A program made the translations under genes and the position numbers. Source: Hyphomonas sp. (GTDB lineage: Bacteria; Pseudomonadota; Alphaproteobacteria; Caulobacterales; Hyphomonadaceae). Taken from it: a stretch of 64,000 bases of DNA. The stretch is from NCBI GenBank assembly GCA_017792365.1, contig CP051229.1, forward strand, positions 2,542,001 through 2,606,000, written 5' to 3'. Shown piece by piece: positions 18,869 to 26,573 of the stretch (its first letter is position 1; each line of letters opens with the position of its first letter). The notes beneath the pieces are model-generated. The model was not told where the DNA came from and ran no database searches. It saw nothing but the letters and a program-made list of their open reading frames with translations.

Positions 18869-19402
18869 ATGGACCTCTCAAAAATCCCAATCGGTCGCAA
18901 TCCGCCCGAGGACGTGAACGTCGTTATCGAGGTGCCGCTGGGCGGGGAGCCGATCAAGTACGAGATCGACAAGGCCTCAGGGGCCATGTTCGTTGACCGC
19001 TTCCTGTACACGTCGATGCGCTATCCGTGTAACTACGGTTTCATTCCGCACACCCTGTCGCTCGACGGCGATCCGATCGACGTGATGGTGGTGGGCAATC
19101 GCGCGCTGGTTCCCGGCTGCGTAGTGCGGGCGAAGCCGGTCGGCGTGCTCCTGATGGAAGATGACAAGGGCCCGGACGAAAAGATCCTAGCTGTCCCGCA
19201 CGTGACGCTGACGCGGTATTACGAGAAGGTCCACTGCTACACGGACCTGCCGGACATCCTCGTCGAGCGGATTGTGCACTTCTTCGAGCGCTACAAGGAC
19301 CTCGAACCCAACAAATGGGTGAAGATCGAGGGCCTGAAAGGCGCCAGCCACGCCAAGGAACTGATTGAACAGGCTGTCGAGCGCGCCAAGGCGCCGGCCT
19401 GA
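18869..19402 (+). CDS. ppa: Inorganic pyrophosphatase (family I)
   Basis: 177 residues; hydrolyses PPi with Mg2+ in the cytoplasm. The family I core is visible: [40 protein letters not shown] (Asp cluster for metal binding), and the later [10 protein letters not shown] with Asp and Lys of the active site, then [13 protein letters not shown]. Full length. It converges on a minus-strand lipoprotein gene 8 bases away. Confidence 0.96.
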   Translation: MDLSKIPIGRNPPEDVNVVIEVPLGGEPIKYEIDKASGAMFVDRFLYTSMRYPCNYGFIPHTLSLDGDPIDVMVVGNRALVPGCVVRAKPVGVLLMEDDKGPDEKILAVPHVTLTRYYEKVHCYTDLPDILVERIVHFFERYKDLEPNKWVKIEGLKGASHAKELIEQAVERAKAPA

Positions 19403-19410
19403 TCCGTTCG

Positions 19411-19650
19411 CTACGGCCGTTCGACTCGCACCGGTAATTCTCTCGGCGACATGTCAGGCGGCGGTCCGTCACGCAGGGCGGGGTTGAGACGGCAGCGCGC
19501 CTGCTCCTCCGGACTGTTTTCATGATGGTGCAGGCAAATCTGCTCCTCGGCCGATCGCTGGTTCACGGTGTCGCTGACGCAGCCGCCGAGCCCGACAGCT
19601 GCTGCGATGCCAAGTGCGGCGCGTACGGCGTTCAACGGCGTCAGTCTCAT
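19411..19650 (-). CDS. Small lipoprotein, unknown function
   Basis: 79 residues. The signal peptide ends in a lipobox GLGGC, so it is predicted to be lipid-anchored with only about 55 mature residues. The mature part has a His-rich segment EEQICLHHHENSPEEQARC with two cysteines, which could bind metal or form a disulfide, and a Pro-rich tail. No family recognised. It lies 19 bases downstream of the cupin gene on the same strand, so it may be co-transcribed. Confidence 0.6.
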   Translation of the reverse strand: MRLTPLNAVRAALGIAAAVGLGGCVSDTVNQRSAEEQICLHHHENSPEEQARCRLNPALRDGPPPDMSPRELPVRVERP

Positions 19651-19669
19651 CCGCGATCTCCAGTGAGGG

Positions 19670-20215
19670 TCAGGCTAGCGGTCGGTCGATCAGTACGGCA
19701 AGCAACAGGGCAGGGCCACCATGGGCGCGCCAGGCGTGGCTCGTGCCACGCTGTATCACAACCTGGCCCGGTCTGATCCGCGTTTCGCCGCTATCAAGCA
19801 CCAGCGATACGTCACCCTGCAGCAGGCAGATCACGTCGAGTGTGTCGGTCTGGTGCATCGCCGGATGCTTGGACTGGTCCCGCAGATGATCTTCGGCGCC
19901 GAACGCCGCGAAACGTTCCCGTGCGCCCGCATTGGCTTCTTCGGCGCTGACGGCGGGGTCGAGCGGATGAATGACGAACCACCTGACTTTCACCTTGCCC
20001 TTGTCCGGCGACAGGATCGATTGCCTCGGGCCCAGGTCGTCAGGGGCGGTCGGGTCCAGCAGCCCGGTCAGGCTGTCCTGCCAGATGTCGAACAGGCCGC
20101 CGGTAGAGGGCGTGCCTGATGCGACCGACGGCGGCCCATCCACGATGACAACGGACTGACCGTCGCTGTCATCGCCCGTGATGACCCGCCTGAGCGCCTC
20201 CTCGAAACCGGTCAT
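19670..20215 (-). CDS. Cupin-domain protein
   Basis: 181 residues from ATG 20215. The C-terminal two thirds is a single cupin barrel with metal-type residues in HQTDTLDVICLLQGDVSLVLD and the second motif RPGQVVIQRGTSHAWR. The N-terminal ~55 residues have VVIVDGPPSV and may be a separate helical segment. Such proteins are often small-molecule binders or oxidoreductases, and nothing nearby identifies a substrate. Its ATG overlaps, as ATGA, the stop of the upstream lipoprotein gene when that gene's frame is repaired. Confidence 0.8.
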   Translation of the reverse strand: MTGFEEALRRVITGDDSDGQSVVIVDGPPSVASGTPSTGGLFDIWQDSLTGLLDPTAPDDLGPRQSILSPDKGKVKVRWFVIHPLDPAVSAEEANAGARERFAAFGAEDHLRDQSKHPAMHQTDTLDVICLLQGDVSLVLDSGETRIRPGQVVIQRGTSHAWRAHGGPALLLAVLIDRPLA

Positions 20216-20396
20216 TGCTCGTTCCGGCGTTCCGCCCGGCGCGCGTGTCGTTCTCCGCGACCGCGCAAGCATTCCTGCGCTCATCGGCATTGATGATATC
20301 GCGGCACTGTTTGCGGGCTTCCGCGGTGTAGCTGCCCTGAAGATCTACGCAGGCGCCCGGCAAGATCAGCACAAGCAGGAGGGCGGGGAGCCGCAT
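20169..20396 (-). CDS. Small lipoprotein, probably frame-broken at its 3' end
   Basis: Start ATG 20396 gives a signal peptide MRLPALLLVLILPGAC with a lipobox-like PGAC, then VDLQGSYTAEARKQCRDI. As read it continues to 20169 inside the cupin gene. Restoring one G in AGGAAT near 20274 changes the end to DERRECLRGRGERHARRAER and stops at 20212, overlapping the cupin ATG as ATGA. The repaired form is more plausible: about 60 residues with an Arg-rich tail. Function unknown. Confidence 0.55.
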   Translation of the reverse strand: MRLPALLLVLILPGACVDLQGSYTAEARKQCRDIINADERRNACAVAENDTRAGRNAGTSNDRFRGGAQAGHHGR

Positions 20397-20406
20397 CTGA
20401 CGCCTC

Positions 20407-20994
20407 CTATCCGAGCTTCGCGATCGGCTTGTGTCGCGGGCAGCCAATTTCATGATCATTCACCATCCCCATCGCCTGCATGACCGCGTAGACGATCGTT
20501 GGCCCGCAGAACTTGAAACCCCGTTTCTTCATGTCCTTGGCGATCTCTTCTGACAACGGGGTCTTGGCCGGCGCGTCTCGCCAGTGCCTGAGCCGCGTCT
20601 GGATCGGTTTGCCGTCAACGAACGACCAGACATAGTCCGAGAAATCCTCGCCGCGCTCGGCCATATCGAGATAGACGCGCGCATTGTTGATCGTGGCGTT
20701 GATCTTTGTGGGGCTGCGAATGATGCCGGGGTTCTTCAGCGCCTTGTCGATGCGCCGTTGCGTCCACCTTGCGATCCGCTCGGGATCAAAACCCTCCAAT
20801 TCTTCCCGCATGCTTTCACGTTTGCGGAGGATGGTGATCCACGCAAGCCCGGCACGGAAACCGTCGAGCTGGAACTTCTCCCACAGCGCCCGGGAATCGC
20901 GCTCGGGCACCCCCCATTCCTCGTCATGGTAGGCGCGATAGAGCGGATCATTCAGCGGGGCCCATCCGCAGGGCGGCGACTCGGTGGCGGCCAT
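20407..20994 (-). CDS. tag: DNA-3-methyladenine glycosylase I
   Basis: 195 residues. Removes 3-methyladenine from alkylated DNA in base-excision repair. The N-terminal block CGWAPLNDPLYRAYHDEEWG, with a zinc-ligand Cys and His, is diagnostic of Tag. Helix-hairpin-helix region and catalytic Glu lie around WEKFQLDGFRAGLAWITILRKR. The second zinc pair is supplied near the C-terminus (NDHEIGCPRH). Full length. It is upstream of the two lipoproteins and cupin on the same strand and 10 bases from the nearest one. Confidence 0.95.
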   Translation of the reverse strand: MAATESPPCGWAPLNDPLYRAYHDEEWGVPERDSRALWEKFQLDGFRAGLAWITILRKRESMREELEGFDPERIARWTQRRIDKALKNPGIIRSPTKINATINNARVYLDMAERGEDFSDYVWSFVDGKPIQTRLRHWRDAPAKTPLSEEIAKDMKKRGFKFCGPTIVYAVMQAMGMVNDHEIGCPRHKPIAKLG

Positions 20995-21081
20995 GGTCGC
21001 TCCTCAATCCGGGGGCAGGGCGTGGATAGATTGAACAGAAAAAGAATATAACAGAAACAAACGCCAAACAACCGGCAGGGA

Positions 21082-21891
21082 TCAGGCTTGGCCTTCCTTC
21101 CTGACGCTCTCCAGCCAGTCTGGCCACAAGGCCGTGCAAGATGCACCGTTGACCGTCACAGCGTGACCCGCAGTTTCCGCTTCCGCCAGCCGATCGACCC
21201 GCAGGCGCGCCAGACCATGTGCGCCGGCCGCAGACGTGACCGCGCCGATCTCGAAATCATCCGCCATGACCGGTCCCACAACTGCGTCCTCAGCGAACTT
21301 AAGCACCATTGTGCGGCGCCGGGCGGTCCCACGGCGTTTCATTCGCGACACCACTTCCTGGCCGACGAAACAGCCTTTCTTGAAGTCGACGCCGTGGATC
21401 TCGTCCATGTTGATGTCGGCGGGGAACACCTCGCTCGCGCCGAAATCAATTCCCTGCTCCGCCAGTCCGCACGCGATCCGGACTTCATGATAGGCGGCGG
21501 GCGCAACATCTGGTGGCGCCGCATCGCACGGTCTGATGGAGCGGGCAGGGGCGTCGGGGTGTCTGGGATCAGCCGATCCGTCGAAGGCGATTGCGCAAAG
21601 ATCGTCGCGGCGCGCGACGGCGACCTTCGAGCGCAGCTTGAACATGGACAGCCGCTTGATGAGGTCATCAGCGACCTCCTGCGCGCAGTCGAACAGGAAC
21701 CCATCCTCGCTTCGGAACACCAGGAAGTCGGCGATAACCTTACCCTGTGGCGTCAGCAGGGCGGCGTACCTTGGGAAAGTATCGTTAGCGCCGGCAACCG
21801 TGTTCGTGATCAGGCCGCTCAGGAACGTGGTCGCATCCTCTCCGGCGACGGAAATGATGGCGCGATGATCGAGGCGAATGGGAGCTGGCAT
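21082..21891 (-). CDS. ygfZ: Folate-binding protein YgfZ (GcvT-like)
   Basis: 269 residues. YgfZ/IBA57 proteins use tetrahydrofolate in assembly or repair of certain Fe-S proteins. The signature KGCFVGQEVVSRM, with the redox-active Cys, is intact. The N-terminal part shows VAGEDATTFLSGLITNTV and RYAALLTPQGKVIADFLVF as in the family. Full length. Separated from tag by 87 bases and divergent from the cold-shock gene. Confidence 0.93.
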   Translation of the reverse strand: MPAPIRLDHRAIISVAGEDATTFLSGLITNTVAGANDTFPRYAALLTPQGKVIADFLVFRSEDGFLFDCAQEVADDLIKRLSMFKLRSKVAVARRDDLCAIAFDGSADPRHPDAPARSIRPCDAAPPDVAPAAYHEVRIACGLAEQGIDFGASEVFPADINMDEIHGVDFKKGCFVGQEVVSRMKRRGTARRRTMVLKFAEDAVVGPVMADDFEIGAVTSAAGAHGLARLRVDRLAEAETAGHAVTVNGASCTALWPDWLESVRKEGQA

Positions 21892-21934
21892 GGCGGTTCG
21901 TCTTGTTCAGGATGTGCAAGTTAGAAATGGGAAC

Positions 21935-21958
21935 TCGGTGTCACGCTTTCGACACCGA
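21935..21958. repeat. Inverted repeat between ygfZ and csp
   Basis: TCGGTGTC and GACACCGA are perfect 8-bp arms around ACGCTTTC. It lies in the 247-base divergent region 44 bases from the ygfZ ATG. There is no T tract on either side, so it is more likely an operator or an RNA hairpin in a leader than a terminator. Confidence 0.4.
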
Positions 21959-22138
21959 TCTAAACTCTGCGTCACGTCTGCGCCGTCGCCTTTCCAATCC
22001 ACAGGCTTCGTGCGATAAGCACGCCGTCAATTCGAGACTCCAACTCTTGGATTGGCTGCTTCCGGGTGCGGCTAAGTACCCTAAAAGTCTGGCGGCGGCG
22101 ACGACGTCCAAGGACATTTACTGAGAGACTATCTGACT

Positions 22139-22348
22139 ATGGCTATCGGCACTGTTAAGTGGTTCAACGATCAAAAAGGCTACGGCTTCATCGAGCCGGA
22201 GTCTGGCGGCGGCGACGTGTTCGTTCACATCTCTGCGGTCCAGCAATCGGGCCTCCCCGGCCTGACCGAAGGACAAAAAGTCAGCTACGAGCTGGAAAAA
22301 GACAAACGCTCGGGCAAAATGGCGGCGACCCAACTCACGAACGCCTAA
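22139..22348 (+). CDS. cspA: Cold-shock domain protein
   Basis: 69 residues, one cold-shock domain that binds single-stranded RNA/DNA. RNP1 is KGYGFIEP and RNP2 is VFVHIS, and the start [12 protein letters not shown] is typical of CspA-family proteins. Its leader of at least 100 bases has a 17-base segment at 22087-22103 that is repeated exactly inside the coding sequence at 22201-22217. A terminator-like palindrome follows at 22409. Confidence 0.95.
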   Translation: MAIGTVKWFNDQKGYGFIEPESGGGDVFVHISAVQQSGLPGLTEGQKVSYELEKDKRSGKMAATQLTNA

Positions 22349-22408
22349 CTCCTGAACGGTCGGCGCGATAGCGTCGGCTCAAGGAGTTCCCTTCAAACGA
22401 ATTCCTGG

Positions 22409-22442
22409 TCGGGTCGGCAATTGCCGGCCCGATTTCTATTTG
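22409..22442 (+). terminator. Terminator-like palindrome after csp
   Basis: TCGGGTCGGC and GCCGGCCCGA pair around AATT (one G-T wobble) at 22409-22432, followed by TTTCTATTT. A second, weaker hairpin (AACTCC with GGAGTT, 22347-22387) lies between it and the csp stop. The structure overlaps the 3' end of the convergent ribD gene. Confidence 0.65.
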
Positions 22443-23059
22443 AGGCCGCGTTGATCATCGGCCTCATCGACCAGACCACGCGCGGCAAGCTGGGCGGCGA
22501 GGGGCGTGCCGGAACGCACCCAGACGCGCGTCATGCCGGCAGCGCCCAGCCGGTCGAGCGCATCCTCGAATGTCTCGTTCCGCTTGAGATCGAACTCGGC
22601 GTCATAGGTGTCGGGAGATGCGGCGACGGCGAGCAGCGGCCGTCCGGTTTCCAGCCGCTTGAAGAAGCCGCGATTGAGCGCCTCGGCGTCCTCCTTGAGA
22701 ACGTTGGCTTCGACCTCGACGCCCGCGTCCGTGAGCATGACGACGCCGTCTCTCGCATCCGGGTGAGGGTCGGCGCAGGCGAACACGACCCGCTTCACAC
22801 CGGCGTCGATCAGGCGCTGGGCGCAGCCGTCGGCGCCCGACGACCGCTTCGAACAGGGCTCCAGCGTGACGTAGGCGGTCGCTCCAGATGCGCGCGCGCC
22901 GGCCTGTATCAGCGCGGCTTCCTCTGCATGGGGACGGCCGCCATCGCCGGTGGCGGCTTCGCCCACGTTTTCTCCGTCCGCAACGATCACGCATCCCACA
23001 GACGGGTTTGGCGCCGTCTTGCCGAGCTGTGCGCGGGCGAGCGCGAGCGCGCGCGTCAT
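22436..23059 (-). CDS. ribD: RibD-type pyrimidine deaminase with a reduced reductase half
   Basis: 207 residues. The deaminase half (1-145) is well conserved: TAPNPSVGCVIV, zinc-site HAEEAAL and EPCSKRSSGADGCAQRL, and ADPHPDARDG. It deaminates the pyrimidine intermediate of riboflavin synthesis. The second half is only about 65 residues (FFKRLETGRPLLAVAASPD to LVDEADDQRGLK), whereas a full RibD has a reductase domain of about 200 residues with the TLKxAxSLDG-type start. No frame repair lengthens it. Either this is a monofunctional deaminase or a compact variant. It starts 24 bases after the repaired gpmA stop on the same strand. Confidence 0.82.
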   Translation of the reverse strand: MTRALALARAQLGKTAPNPSVGCVIVADGENVGEAATGDGGRPHAEEAALIQAGARASGATAYVTLEPCSKRSSGADGCAQRLIDAGVKRVVFACADPHPDARDGVVMLTDAGVEVEANVLKEDAEALNRGFFKRLETGRPLLAVAASPDTYDAEFDLKRNETFEDALDRLGAAGMTRVWVRSGTPLAAQLAARGLVDEADDQRGLK

Positions 23060-23083
23060 CCAGCCATTGTCGGTGTCGGGGTG

Positions 23084-23793
23084 TCACACCTTTGGGAGAG
23101 GCGTGGCGCGCGCCTCGTCCAGATAGGCCGCGCTGGCGACGTTGAGGTCGGCGGAAAGATCGATCAGCAGCGGGTTGCCGGTCGGGATCTCGACCCGGTG
23201 ATGTCATCGTCCGACACGCTGAAGAGGTGCTTTACGATGGCCCGGAGGGAATTGCCGTGCGCGGCGATGATGACATTCTCGCCAGCCTTGAGGCGCGGCG
23301 CGATATCGCTCTCCCAGTAGGGCAGGACGCGCTCCAGCGTGAGTTTGAGGCTTTCGGTTTTCGGGATGGCGACGCCTGCGTAGCGTGGGTCCTTCGCGAG
23401 GTCGAATTCGGAACCCGGCTCAAGGTCTGGCGGGGGGATATCGAACGAGCGCCGCCAGATCTTCACCTGGTCGTCGCCATGCTTCGCTGCGGTCTCCGCC
23501 TTGTCGAGGCCGGTGAGGCCGCCGTAATGGCGCTCGTTCAGGCGATAGTCCTTCGTCACCGGAAGCCAGACACGGTTCATTTCTTCAAGCGCGAGCCAGA
23601 GTGTGCGGATCGCGCGCGTCTGCACGCTGGCGAAGGCCTGGCTGAATTCAACGCCGGCGCCGGAAAGAAGACGTCCCGCGTTGCGCGCTTCGGCTTCGCC
23701 CTTGTCGGTCAGGTTGACGTCCCACCAGCCCGTGAACCGGTTCTCGAGGTTCCACTGACTTTGCCCATGTCGGATGAGCGCAAGCTTGGCCAT
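23084..23793 (-). CDS. gpmA: 2,3-bisphosphoglycerate-dependent phosphoglycerate mutase, frame-broken near the 3' end
   Basis: Interconverts 3- and 2-phosphoglycerate in glycolysis. The phospho-acceptor His is in [10 protein letters not shown], the second His in AAHGNSLRA, and [13 protein letters not shown] and [10 protein letters not shown] are diagnostic. The uninterrupted frame ends in a poor tail at 23164. Restoring one base near 23192-23198 gives [18 protein letters not shown] and then [20 protein letters not shown], stopping at 23084 after about 236 residues, the normal family length. It is therefore likely intact in the organism. Confidence 0.92.
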
Positions 23794-23884
23794 TTCCGGA
23801 TCGTCCCTGTTGCAAACCTGTTTCGCGGCAAGCCTTTAGCAGGCGCGCGCCGGGCTGCAAACATCACACCGCATGCAGGCCCGA

Positions 23885-24124
23885 TTATGGGTCGCCATCG
23901 GCGAAGACCTCGCCGTCGAGATCGTCGAGACGGACCTGCAGATGTGCCCGCACGTCCTGTACGGCCTGGTTGTAGACGTCTGGTCCCAGCGTTCTCAGCA
24001 ACATGTCGAGCAATTCGTTGGCGCGGTAGTCGGACAGCGGCTCATCGAACGCTTCGTTGAAGAAGTGCTGGAGATGGGCCTTGAGCCGCTCACGGCGCTC
24101 TGGCGCGAGCTCGATCTCCCTCAC
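23885..24124 (-). CDS. DUF2164 family protein
   Basis: 79 residues, GTG start at 24124 that overlaps the M23 peptidase stop (GTGA arrangement). The family hallmarks are visible: a charged helix ERRERLKAHLQHFFNEAFDE and the block GPDVYNQAVQDVRAHLQVRL. All-helical, soluble, function unknown. Translation is probably coupled to the peptidase gene upstream, though the partnership may be incidental. Confidence 0.85.
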   Translation of the reverse strand: MREIELAPERRERLKAHLQHFFNEAFDEPLSDYRANELLDMLLRTLGPDVYNQAVQDVRAHLQVRLDDLDGEVFADGDP

Positions 24125-25260
24125 GGCGTGGTCGCGACGTTGACCGTATCCTCGACCAGCTGACCGGGATTCTCCTCGCGTCGTTGATAGGCGGCGAGCA
24201 GCGAGGTGTAGGGCGGAACGTATTGCCAGCCGTATTCGGCGGTGTTCACCTTGATCTCGAAGTGCAGGTGAAGGGTCGTCGGCGTGCCGCCGAAATCATT
24301 GGAGACATAGCCGAGCAGGTCGCCTTTCTTGACCTGCTGGCCCATCTCGACCTTCAGCTGCGACATGTTGAGGTGCATGTAGCGGTAGATGCGGCCGTTC
24401 GCTCTCAGGTTGATCGAGTAACTGCCGACGTTGGAGATGACCCCGTCTTCCACCGCGACGACCTCGTAGCGCGCGCGCTCCCTCGCGGGCGTCGACCGCT
24501 CCGCAAGGCAACCTTCGCGGTCGCCGACCCGGATGTCCTGGCCGAGGTGAACGCCGACTTCTTCGCAGAACGGCGTGGTGGTCGTGCGGGAGCGGGACTC
24601 GCAATAATTGTCGCGCCACGGGGCGGCAAAGTTCCGCGCATCGCACTGGTCGCCGCCTTTGACGCCGCCGCCGAAGCGATAGACCTGCGACTGCGGGTAG
24701 GAAGCTGCGGACCGGATGGGAAACTGCATGTCGGGAACGAAGACCGTTTCGTCGCCCGATCCGGTGCCGCTGCGCGGTTCGAGGTCGCCGGCTGCGTAAT
24801 AGTCGAAGCTCGGTTCGATCACCGGCGCTGGCGGTTCAACGGGCGGCGCTTCCGGCTCGCCAACGTCCGGCGTCTCTGCCGGTTCGTCGTCGACGGGTTC
24901 ATCCTCGACCGGAAGCGTGGGCACCGAATCGCTTACCGGGATTTCCTCGTTCTCCGGCAGATCCTCGAACGGCGTTCCGTCTTCAGGAGCGCCGGTGTTG
25001 GCGTTCGGATTGGGAACCGTCTCGGGCACTTCACCCGCATCCGCCATCTGGTCGTCGTCATCGACCGCGTCGGGGTCGAGCGGATCAACCGGTTCCAGCG
25101 GCGGGGGAGGCGGGGGCGTCCGCGGACCTTCAGGCTGGTCGCCCGGCTCCACTTCTTCTACCCACGGCCAGAGCACATACGTGCCGGCGTCGCACGCCGA
25201 CGCCAGACCGAAGGCGGCTGCCAGTGCGGCGGCGCGAAATCTGAACACGACCCGTCCCAT
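24121..25260 (-). CDS. M23 family metallopeptidase lipoprotein with long acidic/proline-rich spacer
   Basis: 379 residues. Signal peptide ends in the lipobox LASAC, so it is lipid-anchored. Residues about 35-160 are a low-complexity spacer rich in Pro, Glu and Asp. The C-terminal LytM domain has the zinc residues in HLGQDIRVG (HxxxD) and LHLHFEI (HxH), with YMHLN between, so it should be an active peptidoglycan endopeptidase. The domain has four extra cysteines around residues 205-250 (GGDQCDARN, DNYCESR, PFCEEV, EGCLAE) that probably form disulfides in the periplasm. It is downstream of the S8 protease genes on the same strand and coupled to a DUF2164 gene. Confidence 0.9.
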   Translation of the reverse strand: MGRVVFRFRAAALAAAFGLASACDAGTYVLWPWVEEVEPGDQPEGPRTPPPPPPLEPVDPLDPDAVDDDDQMADAGEVPETVPNPNANTGAPEDGTPFEDLPENEEIPVSDSVPTLPVEDEPVDDEPAETPDVGEPEAPPVEPPAPVIEPSFDYYAAGDLEPRSGTGSGDETVFVPDMQFPIRSAASYPQSQVYRFGGGVKGGDQCDARNFAAPWRDNYCESRSRTTTTPFCEEVGVHLGQDIRVGDREGCLAERSTPARERARYEVVAVEDGVISNVGSYSINLRANGRIYRYMHLNMSQLKVEMGQQVKKGDLLGYVSNDFGGTPTTLHLHFEIKVNTAEYGWQYVPPYTSLLAAYQRREENPGQLVEDTVNVATTP

Positions 25261-25301
25261 CCCAGTCTCCCACTGACTTACCGGCTGCGCCGCGATGCGT
25301 T

Positions 25302-25938
25302 CTAGCGCGTCTCAGCGACGAACAGGCTTTCTGCAAAAGCCTGTGCTTCTTCCTCGGTGACACAGCTCGGCGCGCCGTCCACCTGGCGGCATTCGAACTC
25401 GATCAGATAGTCGGCGCCGAAGCGGGAAAACGCCAGCTGTGCGCTGCCTTCGCTGATCGTGAAGTCCATGTCGTCGCCGCGGTCGGCGCGCTGTGCGCCA
25501 TAGGCGGTCTTCGTGCCGTTCACGATGGCGTCGTAACGCGGCATCTCGTAGGTGGCGAAGTATCCGTCATCGGTCATCACCATGGCGGGCGGACGTGCGT
25601 TCTGGGCCTGGACGACGCCCGACGGCAGCAGAACCGGAACTTCCGGCGGCGCGCCGGTCGCGTTCTGGGTGGTGACATTGGATGAGTTCACGCTGGAACT
25701 GGCGCGGGCGGCGCGCGCGGCCTCCCAGTCAATCTCCGTCGTAACCTGATCCGGCCCTTCCGGCGGAGCGGGCTGGTTCGCCTGCGCAATCTGCACATCG
25801 GCGTCACCGATCGGCGCCTGCTGATTCATCGCTGCTGCAGCCTCCTGCGCCGCGCGGTCTTGCGCAGCGACAACCTCGGGTCTTCACAGGCGGCCAACGC
25901 CGCCGCCGCGGCCCGCGGCAAAGCAAAAGACGCATCAT
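25302..25938 (-). CDS. Putative lipoprotein, unknown function (two frame breaks near the 5' end)
   Basis: From 25829 down, the frame is open for 175 residues (MNQQAPIGDADVQIAQ to ESLFVAETR) with no signal sequence. Upstream, adding one T in the TTTT run near 25926 and one C near 25879 gives a clean lipoprotein start at 25938: MMRLFALPRAAAAALAAC, then EDPEVVAAQDRAAQEAAAA running straight into the open frame. The repaired start overlaps the stop of the upstream gene as ATGA. The mature protein (~190 residues) has a low-complexity first half and a compact second half with GDDMDFTISEGSAQLAFSRF and two cysteines (FECRQ, PSCVTE). No family recognised. Confidence 0.6.
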
Positions 25939-26452
25939 CGTTCTCCGGGCTGAGCGGTCGAGTTGGGTTCGGCGTAAGAAACTTCTGGCAGCTGTCCGAT
26001 GTCGCGGGCGATCTGGCGCATCTCGTCGGCCGAGGTGTTGCCCGCCGCAACAAGACCAGTTCATTGGAATAGGTCACGCGCGCGAGACGAACTGGAGCCA
26101 AGACATCCCATCGCCGCTTGAACGAGGAGAACCGTGTCTGCGCTGCGCCCTGATCGCGCCAGAACAGATCGGTGATGTCCTTGACCATGCCGTCGTCCTT
26201 GAACTTAACGACGATTTCAACGCCCATTTCCGGCGCGCCACGGCCCTGCGCCTGGTTCTGGGCGATGCCGGGGACGCCCGATCCGGGCGGCTGTTGAGGC
26301 TGGGAATATCCCGCGCTGGCTGTGGCCTGTTCGGTGGAGGGGTTGTTGGCGAGAGACATGGTTACCACGCCAGCAATCGCCACCAACGCCGCAGCGCCAG
26401 CGGGCGCTGCAATGCGCATCGGCTCTTCGTTCGGCGCGTCATCGACGCCCAT
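25935..26452 (-). CDS. Membrane-anchored S8-propeptide/inhibitor I9-like protein (frame-broken near the 3' end)
   Basis: Start ATG 26452. Residues ~12-35 form one membrane helix or uncleaved signal (IAAPAGAAALVAIAGVVTM), followed by a Gln/Pro/Gly-rich linker and a compact domain with VEIVVKFKDDGMVKDITDLF and LARVTYSNELVLV. One missing G near 26050 moves the frame; repaired, it ends AGNTSADEMRQIARDIGQLP then EVSYAEPNSTAQPGER and stops at 25935. The pattern (KFKDD..., a late NELVLV strand, and a final LPEVSYAEPN) is like the propeptides that precede subtilisin-family enzymes (YVEPD-type end). It sits directly downstream of the S8 protease gene, so it may act in trans as foldase or inhibitor. 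Confidence 0.6.
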
Positions 26453-26573
26453 GGTTTGCTCCTTCCGAGGCGAAAGCCGCTGCGGAAACCGCAACAGCCA
26501 ATCGCCCCCTGCGTAAGGCCGAGCGGCGCATATCTGCGTCTGGCGCGTCGGCAGGATCAATCAATACAACGCA

